A DNA stretch of 6,438 nucleotides from the NCBI GenBank assembly GCA_964558295.1, contig CAZLDQ010000274.1, positions 1 through 6,438 on the forward strand, written 5' to 3'. The DNA comes from JBDKTH01 sp964558295. GTDB taxonomy: Bacteria; Planctomycetota; Planctomycetia; Pirellulales; Thermoguttaceae. The notes under the pieces were generated by a model, which was not told where the DNA came from, ran no database searches, and was given only the letters and a program-made list of their open reading frames with translations. How positions within the stretch are numbered: the first letter of the stretch is position 1; the number at the start of each line of letters is the position of its first letter. Positions 1 through 5,923 of the stretch are shown here, piece by piece. A program made the translations under genes and the position numbers.

Positions 1-161
1 CCGCCGACGGCGATCTGCAGGCCTACCCGACCACGCTGCAGAAGGTGCTCGCGGCTTACGGCCATGCCCAAATCGTCGTTCCCGGCCATGGCGACTGGGG
101 CGGCCCCGAGTTGATCGAGCACACGCTGAGGTTGTGTCCCGGCAAGAGTCCCAAGCCCTGA
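1..161 (+). CDS. Subclass B1-like metallo-beta-lactamase, C-terminal end (5' truncated)
   Basis: Only the last 53 codons (reading from base 3) are inside the window, ending in TGA at 159-161. The visible segment carries a PGHG motif followed closely by GGPELIEHT. In subclass B1 metallo-beta-lactamases this is the C-terminal zinc-ligand histidine loop and the final helix (established family knowledge). The preceding YPTTLQKVL helix and the IVVPGH strand also match that fold. The protein would be a zinc hydrolase, usually periplasmic in B1 enzymes, but the signal peptide and the HxHxD motif lie upstream of the window. True beta-lactamase activity therefore cannot be separated from another function of the superfamily. 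The small downstream gene begins 8 bases after the stop and may be co-transcribed. Confidence 0.8.
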   Translation, partial: ADGDLQAYPTTLQKVLAAYGHAQIVVPGHGDWGGPELIEHTLRLCPGKSPKP

Positions 162-169
162 GAACTGCG

Positions 170-571
170 ATGCGCGAAACCGACTATCGAACCACTGTGC
201 AAGACGAGCACTGGCGGAACGAGGAATTCCAGTGGGCCCGAATCCTGGCCGAGGGGCATGCCGCCAAGGGCATGGTCTTGCTGTACCTGCAGAAAGCCTG
301 CACGGCTTTTCACGAGTTCGAGCCCGCCTTCCGGGCCGGGGTCCTCGATCCCGCAGGGCTTGACTTCTTCCGCAGGCGGCTGGCGACCCGGCTCGGACAT
401 CTGCTGGCCACGATGAAGAACAACGGTCTCGACGGACTCGCCGGTGCGGCCGACGTGGGCGAGATCCGGCGCGCGACGGAGTCGGCCCAGAGACTGGAAG
501 ACCTCGCGGACTTGACCGAGAGGCTCCACGCCGCGGGTCATGTGCTGCTCGACGCGCTCGAACGAGCGTGA
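170..571 (+). CDS. Small helical hypothetical protein
   Basis: A 133-residue protein that I do not recognise. It has no signal peptide, no membrane segment and no cysteine cluster. It looks almost wholly alpha-helical, with acidic/basic amphipathic stretches around residues 25-53, 63-83 and 97-131. I chose the ATG at 170 because it lies just after the metallo-beta-lactamase stop (161) and has a weak purine-rich GAGA about 6 bases upstream. A GTG at 134 is in the same frame and would add 12 residues, overlapping the upstream gene, but it has no well-spaced ribosome binding site. The close spacing suggests co-transcription with the metallo-beta-lactamase. The frame shows the expected GC-rich third positions and is taken as real, but no function can be assigned. 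Confidence 0.65.
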   Translation: MRETDYRTTVQDEHWRNEEFQWARILAEGHAAKGMVLLYLQKACTAFHEFEPAFRAGVLDPAGLDFFRRRLATRLGHLLATMKNNGLDGLAGAADVGEIRRATESAQRLEDLADLTERLHAAGHVLLDALERA

Positions 572-605
572 CCGCGTCCGTTTCATGCCTGTCGCCAACT
601 CCTCG

Positions 606-633
606 TTGACCTTCTGCGCGAAATCCCGATAAT
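606..633 (+). promoter_or_regulatory. Sigma-70-like promoter for the HAD phosphatase gene
   Basis: TTGACC at 606-611 and GATAAT at 628-633 are separated by 16 bases. Each box differs from consensus at one position. Transcription would start near 640, giving a leader of roughly 30 bases before the ATG at 673. It lies in the 101-base gap after the small hypothetical gene, which suggests that the phosphatase is transcribed on its own. No promoter mapping is possible from sequence alone. Confidence 0.5.
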
Positions 634-672
634 GGCCGCCTCTGACTGTCCACGGAGTTTTGCAAAGAAAGA

Positions 673-1371
673 ATGACCGATACGACCCGCGAACCTCTGA
701 CTCTGTTCTTCGACCTCGACGGCACCCTCAGTGACCCCAGCGACGGGATCACGAGGTGCATTCAATACGCCCTGGAGCGGCTCGGCCGGCCCTACCCGCC
801 CAAGGCCGAGTTGGTGCAGTTCATCGGCCCGCCGCTGCGGTGGACCTTCCCTCGCCTGCTCGGCAGCGAGGACAAGGACCTGATCGACGCGGCCCTTTAC
901 TACTACCGCCAGCGCTACGGCGACGTCGGGCTCTTCGAGAACCAGGTCTATCCTGGCGTGCCCGAGATGCTCGCCCGCCTGCAAGGGGAGGGCCACAGCC
1001 TCTATGTGGTCACGTCCAAGCCCACGGTCTATTCGAACCGGATCGTCGAGCGATTCGGATTCGATCGCTACTTCCTCAAGGTCTACGGCCCCCAGCTCGA
1101 CGGCCGCTTCGACGAGAAGAGCGAACTGATCGAGCACATCCTGCAAGAGCTTTCGCTCGACCCCGGCCACACCGTCATGATCGGTGACCGCGCCCGCGAC
1201 GTCGAATCGGGCCAGGCCCACAACACCCGTACGATCGGCGTCACCTACGGCTTCGGAAGCGAGGCGGAGATCGCCGCCGCGGCGCCCGACGAGATCTGCC
1301 ACAGTCCGGCCGAGATCGACGAGGCCGTCCACAGATGTGGAACTCTCGAGGAGCGTGATCATCGCGGTTGA
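673..1371 (+). CDS. HAD-superfamily hydrolase, phosphoglycolate phosphatase (Gph)-like
   Basis: A 232-residue cytosolic protein with all four HAD motifs. Motif I is FDLDGT at residues 13-18 (nucleophile Asp14, acid/base Asp16). Motif II is the VVTSKP segment at 112-117. Motif III is the lysine in DEKSELI near 149. Motif IV is GDRARD at 171-176 with Mg-binding acidic residues. The cap domain between motifs I and II is helical (about 22-95), as in subfamily IA. The FIGPPL segment at 50-55 and the VTYGFGS segment near 190-196 are typical of Gph-like phosphatases. Length fits the family. Likely activity is Mg-dependent hydrolysis of a small phosphomonoester. Phosphoglycolate is the family default, but substrate cannot be read from the motifs. 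The ATG at 673 follows a weak purine-rich AAAGAAAG. The gene has a good promoter of its own at 606-633. Confidence 0.88.
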   Translation: MTDTTREPLTLFFDLDGTLSDPSDGITRCIQYALERLGRPYPPKAELVQFIGPPLRWTFPRLLGSEDKDLIDAALYYYRQRYGDVGLFENQVYPGVPEMLARLQGEGHSLYVVTSKPTVYSNRIVERFGFDRYFLKVYGPQLDGRFDEKSELIEHILQELSLDPGHTVMIGDRARDVESGQAHNTRTIGVTYGFGSEAEIAAAAPDEICHSPAEIDEAVHRCGTLEERDHRG

Positions 1372-1421
1372 CATCCTTTCGATTCAAAGGACCCGTTCCG
1401 ACCTTCGAGGGCAAGGACCGG

Positions 1422-1604
1422 TCACAGGCGGAAGAACCGGCCGATCCGTTTGAACAATCGCCATTCGTCCGTCAGACCCCACCCCTGCGGCAGCGTTTCG
1501 CGGTGCATCGTCGCCATCGCGCAGAATCGGCTCCTTGGTTGGTCCGGGCGGCTTGGGACGCCGCACGAAATCGACTCCAATTGGTCCCTCTGGCTCAATG
1601 ACAT
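1422..1604 (-). other. Possible coding remnant, unidentified C-terminus
   Basis: This minus-strand frame of 60 codons ends in a stretch that reads like a genuine protein C-terminus (residues about 34-60, with LPQGWGLTDEW and RIGRFF). The first half looks random. I recognise no family and see no ribosome binding site. It lies downstream of, and on the same strand as, the pseudogene at 1634-2028, so it may be a second decayed gene fragment in this gene-poor stretch. It could equally be a chance open frame. The rest of 1372-1633 shows no gene on either strand and no convincing terminator. Confidence 0.2.
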
Positions 1605-1633
1605 TCACCCGGGTTCAGATGGTTCCCTTGTCC

Positions 1634-2028
1634 TCAGTAACTCACGATCAGCACATCGTGGATGTCTCTGATCGTCGCCTCCAGAACCGCGGCGGGCCCT
1701 TTGACCAGGAATGGCCAGGCCGCGGGAATGCCCCGTCCCAAGAAGGAGGTCGGAACCTCAGAATGGTCAGGGAATCTCACCCAGTTGTCCAACGACTCAA
1801 GCCGCCGGACCACGTGGACGCCCGCTCGAACCGAGCACAATAGCGGGTGTCATTCGGGTCGCTGTGACCGAACTGAGCCCCTGTGGGCCCCACCTCCATC
1901 CCGACCAGCGATCGGCGATACCAGGGGTGATCGCCGCCCGTGTCGGTTACGCCACCCGACGGCGTCGGCAGTCCCCAGACCACAATCCATGCAACCGTCA
2001 CGACCGGGCAAAATCGTACACAATTCAT
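1634..2028 (-). pseudogene. Internally deleted secreted hydrolase-like gene (N-terminus joined out of frame to C-terminus)
   Basis: Two minus-strand frames form a broken gene. The 5' part starts at an ATG at 2028, preceded by GGGGA at about 7 bases. It encodes a signal-peptide-like leader (hydrophobic residues about 7-20) and then WYRRSLVGMEVGPTGAQFG and DPNDTRYCARF. From memory this block is typical of the N-terminus of large putative glycoside-hydrolase-like proteins in Planctomycetota and related phyla. Near 1825-1832 sense is lost in that frame, which runs to a stop at 1777. A different frame then continues to a stop at 1634. It has GC-rich third positions and ends in ATIRDIHDVLIVSY, a pattern reminiscent of the last beta-strands of such enzymes. 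The family's central catalytic region, expected to follow CARF directly, is absent. I infer an internal deletion with a frameshift. Family assignment of the 3' part is uncertain. Confidence 0.55.
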
Positions 2029-2156
2029 AGATCTTCCCCCTTCGAGCGCCGAGTATCAAAGACCGAGCAAGGTCCACGGCCCTGCGTGTCACAGCAGCCC
2101 GCATGCTACCAAGGGGGTCGGGCGTGTGCAAGGAGTGAACGAATCCCCAGGGATGC

Positions 2157-2561
2157 TCACAGGAAGAGGCGACCTACGGAGAAGCCAACCAGGCTGACGA
2201 TCGCGCTTACGCTCCTGCCCCAGGCGAGATCCACAACCGTAACGATGAAAGGCCAGTCCTTGATCGTGGCCAGGTTGGTCAAGTCATACGTGGCATAGGT
2301 CACCAGTCCAAAGACCGCACCGTACACGAGCACTCTCTTCCACGATCCGTGCGGGGAGGCAGGGGCTACCACGAAGAGCACAACGCCGCCGACAAACAAC
2401 AGATAGAACAGCAGCGCCGCCGGCCAGTTGGGATTGGGCTTGAGCAGATACCCCAGATACCTGCCGTAGAACCCTCGAGCGATCAGACCCAGCCAAATCC
2501 CGTCGATGACGAGAAAGGCCAGCAGCGTCACCAGATACAGCTTGGCATAATGAGTCATCAT
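2157..2561 (-). CDS. DUF2177 family membrane protein
   Basis: A 134-residue integral membrane protein with four predicted helices at about 8-28, 47-67, 75-96 and 105-130. The GAVFGLVTYATYDLTNLAT segment (81-99) followed by KDWP is the hallmark of DUF2177. Length matches that family. Function is unknown. The start is one of two adjacent ATG codons (2561 or 2558), placed 6 or 9 bases after GGGGA. The frame is open upstream to 2627, but an earlier start would overlap the SOUL gene end and has no better ribosome site. It follows the SOUL lipoprotein gene by 58 bases on the same strand, so the two are probably one operon. DUF2177 genes often sit near cyclopropane-fatty-acid-synthase-type genes, as here. 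Confidence 0.85.
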   Translation of the reverse strand: MMTHYAKLYLVTLLAFLVIDGIWLGLIARGFYGRYLGYLLKPNPNWPAALLFYLLFVGGVVLFVVAPASPHGSWKRVLVYGAVFGLVTYATYDLTNLATIKDWPFIVTVVDLAWGRSVSAIVSLVGFSVGRLFL

Positions 2562-2619
2562 GGAATGTCCCCGAATGATCTCCCACCTGAATGATCGATG
2601 GTATGCCCGGTCGGGCAGG

Positions 2620-3267
2620 CTATTCAACTGGAATCAAGACTTCGTTACGACGCAAGAAAGGCAACTGGAACGGGGGATCGTAACGTGCAAAGATCGGTTC
2701 GCCGATCGCTGTCCAGTCCCGTTGTTCGATGAATTGTCGAAGACGGGCGAGGTGTTCCTCGTATCGCTTCTGGCTCCACGTTCCGGAATATCTCAACGCC
2801 GCCATTTTACGGGCGGGGATTTCCCTGATCGTCACCGTCGGATCCAGCGGCTCGGGCAGCGTCTCCATCGTGTACTTGGAGGGCATCATGAAACTGACGA
2901 CCCACTTGTCGCCGGATCGTTCCTGGCCGACAGGAGCCGTCATGGCGATCTTCTCCGAACGGCTTTCCTGATTGACCGGCGCCGTCATCGCAATGGACTC
3001 TCTCGTCCGATTCTGGCCGGAGATATACTTGTAGAGTCGCCCAAAGGCGATGTTGCCGGCCTCCGCAAAATCGGATTCCACCGCGGTCTCGGCGACAATG
3101 CACGGCTCATATTGCCGCAGTTCAAGCCGGCCTTCCTTCTCCAGGACCGAGTACTTCGATCTTTCAATTCCCACACCGGTACTCCCATCAGAGGACGCAC
3201 AGGACCACAGGTTCATCGACAACAACACACCTATGCACGCGACTGACCGTTTGCAGTTCAACAACAT
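2620..3267 (-). CDS. SOUL-family haem-binding lipoprotein
   Basis: A 215-residue protein with an N-terminal export signal: Lys6/Arg7, then a hydrophobic stretch of about 8-20 ending in LWSC with Cys23 as the likely lipidated residue. The Trp at -2 makes this lipobox imperfect. The mature part is a SOUL/HBP domain: YSVLEKEGRLELRQYEP at about 39-55, two IAMTAPV motifs at 92-98 and 107-113, RYSGTW at 159-164, and the C-terminal YDPPFQLPFLRRNEV (196-210) common in bacterial members. SOUL proteins bind haem or tetrapyrroles. The bacterial role is poorly defined. Its place would be at the membrane on the periplasmic side. I chose the ATG at 3267 because AGGAG (3273-3277) lies 5 bases upstream. The frame is open to 3321, but that start would destroy the signal peptide. 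First gene of a probable two-gene operon with DUF2177. Confidence 0.9.
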   Translation of the reverse strand: MLLNCKRSVACIGVLLSMNLWSCASSDGSTGVGIERSKYSVLEKEGRLELRQYEPCIVAETAVESDFAEAGNIAFGRLYKYISGQNRTRESIAMTAPVNQESRSEKIAMTAPVGQERSGDKWVVSFMMPSKYTMETLPEPLDPTVTIREIPARKMAALRYSGTWSQKRYEEHLARLRQFIEQRDWTAIGEPIFARYDPPFQLPFLRRNEVLIPVE

Positions 3268-3272
3268 GGCTA

Positions 3273-3277
3273 CTCCT
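3273..3277 (-). promoter_or_regulatory. Ribosome binding site fixing the SOUL gene start
   Basis: Read on the minus strand, AGGAG lies 5 bases before the ATG at 3267. It selects this start over the in-frame ATG at 3321 and gives a protein that begins with a proper lipoprotein signal. Confidence 0.7.
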
Positions 3278-3400
3278 GAGAACTCCAATTGCAGCTCTGG
3301 AACCGCCCGTAAGTCGGACACTCTAACGCTGTAATACGGTCCGGGTGGCCGGGAGTTTGCGCATTTGGGACGATCACCGCGTTCACCGCCTGCTTGCCTT

Positions 3401-3415
3401 GGAATCTTCGATTCC
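3401..3415. repeat. Perfect inverted repeat in the divergent intergenic region
   Basis: GGAATC, a TTC spacer and GATTCC form a perfect 6-base-arm palindrome midway between the divergent SOUL operon (start 3267) and DUF1295 operon (start 3523). It is too short and has no T-run, so it is not a terminator. Its position would suit an operator controlling one or both units. No regulator gene is in the window. A short palindrome can arise by chance. Confidence 0.35.
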
Positions 3416-3427
3416 GGAGATTTCGCA

Positions 3428-3457
3428 TGAACCCGCCCCGAAATTCCCCACTACACT
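3428..3457 (+). promoter_or_regulatory. Weak candidate promoter for the DUF1295 operon
   Basis: TGAACC (3428-3433) and TACACT (3452-3457) are 18 bases apart, upstream of the DUF1295 start at 3523. There is no TTGACA-like box at the standard distance. The -35 resembles the TGATCC element I recall for sigma factors of the RpoE-ChrR (ECF) type, which control lipid genes of this kind in Rhodobacter. The resemblance is partial and the call is speculative. No clear promoter was found for the leftward SOUL operon. The TATTAC at 3331-3336 (minus strand) has no matching -35. Confidence 0.2.
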
Positions 3458-3522
3458 ATAGGAGTAGCAAGCTGCTGCACGGGTTCGAGTGATGGTTCAA
3501 TGGGCGTGTATCTGCGGAATCC

Positions 3523-4311
3523 ATGAGACCTTGGCAATTGATCTTGATTGGCTGGGCCGCAATGGCCTTTGTGATGCTCCTGTTCTATCTGGTCCAGCGA
3601 CGGACAAGAAACGCCGGCGTCGTGGATTTCGTCTGGGCAGCGGGTGTCGGTGTACTGGCGGTCTTCTACGCTGCCGGGGCCTCGGGCACCCCGGAAAGAC
3701 GTCTTCTCCTGGCGTTTCTCGCGGGCGGCTGGAGCCTGCGGTTGGCGGCATACCTGCTCGTGAACCGCGTTCTGGGAAGGCCCGAAGACGGCCGCTATGA
3801 GATGCTCCGACACAACTGGGGGGACAAGGCCCAAGTTTTCTTCTTCGCCTTCTTCCAAATCCAGGCGCTGTGGGCGGTTTTGTTCTCCATCCCGTTCTTG
3901 CCGGCCGCCTACAGCGAAGCTGCCCTGGGCCTTCTCGACTTTCTCGCTCTCCTCGTCTGGCTCGTTGCCGTCGGGGGTGAAACTCTCGCAGACCGGCAGT
4001 TGGCCCGCTTTCGCGCCGATCCCGCAAGCCGGGGTAAGACCTGCCGGGTCGGGTTCTGGCGGTACAGCCGGCATCCGAACTACTTTTTTGAGTGGATTCA
4101 CTGGTTCACCTACGTCTTCCTGAGCATCGGGTCCCCATTCTGGTGGGTAAGCCTCATGGGTCCGGTCGTCATGCTGCTGTTCCTGTACAAGGTGACCGGG
4201 ATTCCATACACGGAGAAGCGGGCCCTGGAGAGCCGCGGTGAAGACTACCGCCGATACCAGCAGATGACGAGTCCCTTCATCCCTTGGTTTCCCAAACGGG
4301 AGGCGCCATGA
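3523..4311 (+). CDS. DUF1295 membrane protein (steroid 5-alpha-reductase / ICMT-like fold)
   Basis: A 262-residue polytopic membrane protein with hydrophobic segments at about 4-25, 32-52, 60-80, 104-126, 133-151 and 192-223. Signature elements of DUF1295 are ETLADRQLARFR (153-164), GFWRYSRHPNYFFEW (177-191) and TSPFIPWFPK (249-258). The SRHPNY block matches the C-terminal cofactor-binding region shared by steroid 5-alpha-reductases and isoprenylcysteine carboxyl methyltransferases. The family fold suggests a membrane reductase or methyltransferase acting on a lipid, but the bacterial DUF1295 reaction is not established. The ATG at 3523 is the only sensible start. The upstream CGGA is a weak ribosome site. 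Its stop overlaps the next gene's start as ATGA (4308-4311), which implies translational coupling and a shared pathway with that methyltransferase. Confidence 0.9.
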   Translation: MRPWQLILIGWAAMAFVMLLFYLVQRRTRNAGVVDFVWAAGVGVLAVFYAAGASGTPERRLLLAFLAGGWSLRLAAYLLVNRVLGRPEDGRYEMLRHNWGDKAQVFFFAFFQIQALWAVLFSIPFLPAAYSEAALGLLDFLALLVWLVAVGGETLADRQLARFRADPASRGKTCRVGFWRYSRHPNYFFEWIHWFTYVFLSIGSPFWWVSLMGPVVMLLFLYKVTGIPYTEKRALESRGEDYRRYQQMTSPFIPWFPKREAP

Positions 4312-5339
4312 AATGGCTGATCGACATGATGGAGCAAGGCCGAGTCCCGGATCTGGTGATCCGAGCAGGCATCCGGGCCCTGGACCGACGTCGTTTGCGG
4401 GCGGAACGAAGAGACAGCCCCGCGGAGCAGTTGCAGACGAAGATGGACCTGGTCCGCCAGTTGCGGGAAAGCCCGGTCGCGGTCGCCACCGACAAGGCCA
4501 ACGAACAGCACTACGAGATGCCTCCCGCGTTTCTCCAGCAGGTCCTGGGTCCGCGTCTGAAGTACAGTTGTTGCTACTGGTCCCCCGGCGTGACCTCCCT
4601 GGCCGACGCGGAAGAAGCGGCGCTGCGGCAGGTCTGCGAACGTGCCGGGATCGAGGAGGGCATGGAGATCCTCGACCTGGGTTGCGGCTGGGGCTCCTTC
4701 AGCTTGTGGGCGGCCGAGCATTATCCCAATTGCCGCATCCTGGGCGTGTCGAATTCCACGCCGCAGGGGCAGTTCATTCTGAACAGAGCCAAAGACAGAG
4801 GTCTGGCCAACGTCGAGGTCGTCACGGCCGACGCCAACGTCTTCGACACGGACCGCTGTTTCGACCGTGTCGTGTCCATCGAGATGTTCGAGCACATACG
4901 CAACTACAGGACGCTGCTCGGCCGCGTCGCCCGGTGGCTCAAAGCCGACGGCAAGCTCTTCGTGCACATCTTCACGCATCGGGAGTATGCCTACTTCTTC
5001 GAAACCAAGGGCGAGGACGACTGGATGGGCAAGTACTTCTTCACCGGCGGCATCATGCCCTCCGACGATCTGCTGCTTTACTTCCAGGACGATCTGGCCT
5101 TGCGCGACCACTGGCGTCTTGGCGGGACCCACTACGAGAAGACAGCGGAGGCATGGCTCCGGAACATGGATACACGTCGAGACGAGATCCTCCCGATTCT
5201 CGCCGGGGTGTATGGCCCCCAGGAAGCGGCCCGCTGGTTCCAGCGATGGCGGATCTTCTTCATGGCCTGTGCGGAGCTTTGGGGTTTCCGAGGCGGCAAG
5301 GAATGGTACGTCAGCCATTATTTGTTCGAAAAACGGTGA
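4308..5339 (+). CDS. CFAS-superfamily SAM-dependent methyltransferase, coclaurine N-methyltransferase-like
   Basis: A 343-residue soluble class I methyltransferase. The SAM-binding motif I is ILDLGCGWGS (121-130). SIEMFEHIRNY (190-200) is the conserved segment after motif II in cyclopropane fatty acyl phospholipid synthases (CFAS). YSCCYW (86-91) corresponds to the Y-S-C-A-Y/F-W block of that family. The C-terminal part (YFFTGGIMPS at 243-252, LLLYFQDDL near 255-263, HW, HYEKTAEAW) resembles plant coclaurine N-methyltransferases more than classical Cfa, from memory of those sequences. The N-terminal domain of bacterial Cfa is much shortened. It probably methylates a lipid or small amine with SAM. 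The substrate is unknown. I chose the ATG at 4308 because GGGAGG (4298-4303) lies 4 bases upstream and the 4-base overlap with DUF1295 is typical of coupling. An in-frame ATG at 4284 is less likely. Confidence 0.88.
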   Translation: MKWLIDMMEQGRVPDLVIRAGIRALDRRRLRAERRDSPAEQLQTKMDLVRQLRESPVAVATDKANEQHYEMPPAFLQQVLGPRLKYSCCYWSPGVTSLADAEEAALRQVCERAGIEEGMEILDLGCGWGSFSLWAAEHYPNCRILGVSNSTPQGQFILNRAKDRGLANVEVVTADANVFDTDRCFDRVVSIEMFEHIRNYRTLLGRVARWLKADGKLFVHIFTHREYAYFFETKGEDDWMGKYFFTGGIMPSDDLLLYFQDDLALRDHWRLGGTHYEKTAEAWLRNMDTRRDEILPILAGVYGPQEAARWFQRWRIFFMACAELWGFRGGKEWYVSHYLFEKR

Positions 5340-5343
5340 TTCT

Positions 5344-5886
5344 TCAGGAAGGCTCTGCCGCGCGCGGCTCAAATGGGGGGAGCACTCGTGCGAGGAACCC
5401 CAGGGGCGCCAGACCCACGGCCCATGCAACGCACAGCGCAGCGACATGGAAGGTAAAGGGCTCGGCGATCTGGATCGCTCCGAACCGCCGGCCGGCCAAG
5501 TAGGCAGTTGGACCGAAGATCCCTCCGAAGAGGGCCGCGACGACAAGGTGTTGCTGGAGCCAACGCAGGGGCACATCGACAATCAACCCGAAATTCGCCC
5601 AGAGCGCCAGCAGCCAAATCGACGCAAACGGGGAGGGCATCACCCATCGAACAGGTTCATACACCCCACAGGAAATCAACAACGAATCGAAGCAGAAACC
5701 GAAGAGAATCGATGCGAACGCCAATACGAGAATCCGGCGGGTGGTCCGATGGCCTCTCGTGACCACGTGCAGTATCACCAACCCGGCAACAACCAAAAGG
5801 CCGAGCCAATGCCGGTTCTGTGCTGCACCGACAATGCATGCGAACCATCCGACCGTTTGGCCGGCAACATATACGAGTGTTTTCAA
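5344..5886 (-). CDS. DUF2878 family membrane protein, TTG start
   Basis: A 180-residue integral membrane protein with about six hydrophobic segments (near 4-21, 26-42, 51-74, 87-107, 113-131, 145-168). Family features of DUF2878 are the QTVGWFACIVGA opening (10-21), PSPFASIWLLALWANFG (84-100), then LRWL and GGIFGPTAYLAGRRFGA (121-137). Function is unknown. Members commonly neighbour CFAS genes. No ATG or GTG lies at the family's usual N-terminus. I place the start at TTG (5886) because a full AGGAGGT (5896-5902) precedes it by 9 bases. An upstream ATG in frame would overlap the CFAS gene and add non-membrane sequence unlike the family. It lies 37 bases after the CFAS stop, so same operon. Its stop is 4 bases from that of the converging methyltransferase gene. 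Confidence 0.85.
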   Translation of the reverse strand: MKTLVYVAGQTVGWFACIVGAAQNRHWLGLLVVAGLVILHVVTRGHRTTRRILVLAFASILFGFCFDSLLISCGVYEPVRWVMPSPFASIWLLALWANFGLIVDVPLRWLQQHLVVAALFGGIFGPTAYLAGRRFGAIQIAEPFTFHVAALCVAWAVGLAPLGFLARVLPPFEPRAAEPS

Positions 5887-5895
5887 ACTGTTCTG

Positions 5896-5902
5896 ACCTC
5901 CT
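5896..5902 (-). promoter_or_regulatory. Strong ribosome binding site deciding the TTG start of the DUF2878 gene
   Basis: On the minus strand AGGAGGT, complementary to the 16S anti-Shine-Dalgarno core, lies 9 bases before TTG at 5886. It sits in the 37-base gap between the CFAS stop and the DUF2878 start, which supports translation from a TTG codon with a strong site compensating for the weak initiator. Confidence 0.7.
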
Positions 5903-5923
5903 CTTCCGCCGTCGATGCGTGGG

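Noticed and set aside
583..1374. A 263-codon minus-strand open frame opposite the HAD phosphatase gene.
   Set aside because: It is antisense to a gene with all four HAD motifs, has no recognisable domain, and its valine/leucine/glutamate-rich composition is the usual mirror of a GC-rich coding strand.
1374..1391. TCCTTT-CGATTC-AAAGGA inverted repeat 2 bases after the HAD phosphatase stop, considered as a terminator.
   Set aside because: The stem is only 6 base pairs and AT-rich, with no following T-run, so it would be too weak for intrinsic termination.
2941..3000. Repeated IAMTAPV motif in the SOUL protein, considered as an internal duplication.
   Set aside because: Two such motifs separated by a short linker are common in bacterial SOUL/HBP proteins, so this is ordinary for the family.
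5340..5343. Search for a bidirectional terminator between the convergent stops.
   Set aside because: Only 4 bases separate the two stop codons and no stable hairpin with a T-run is visible around them.
4245..5582. A 445-codon minus-strand open frame opposite the methyltransferase gene.
   Set aside because: It is antisense to a clear CFAS-superfamily gene, carries no domain, and would also run through the end of the DUF2878 gene in another frame.
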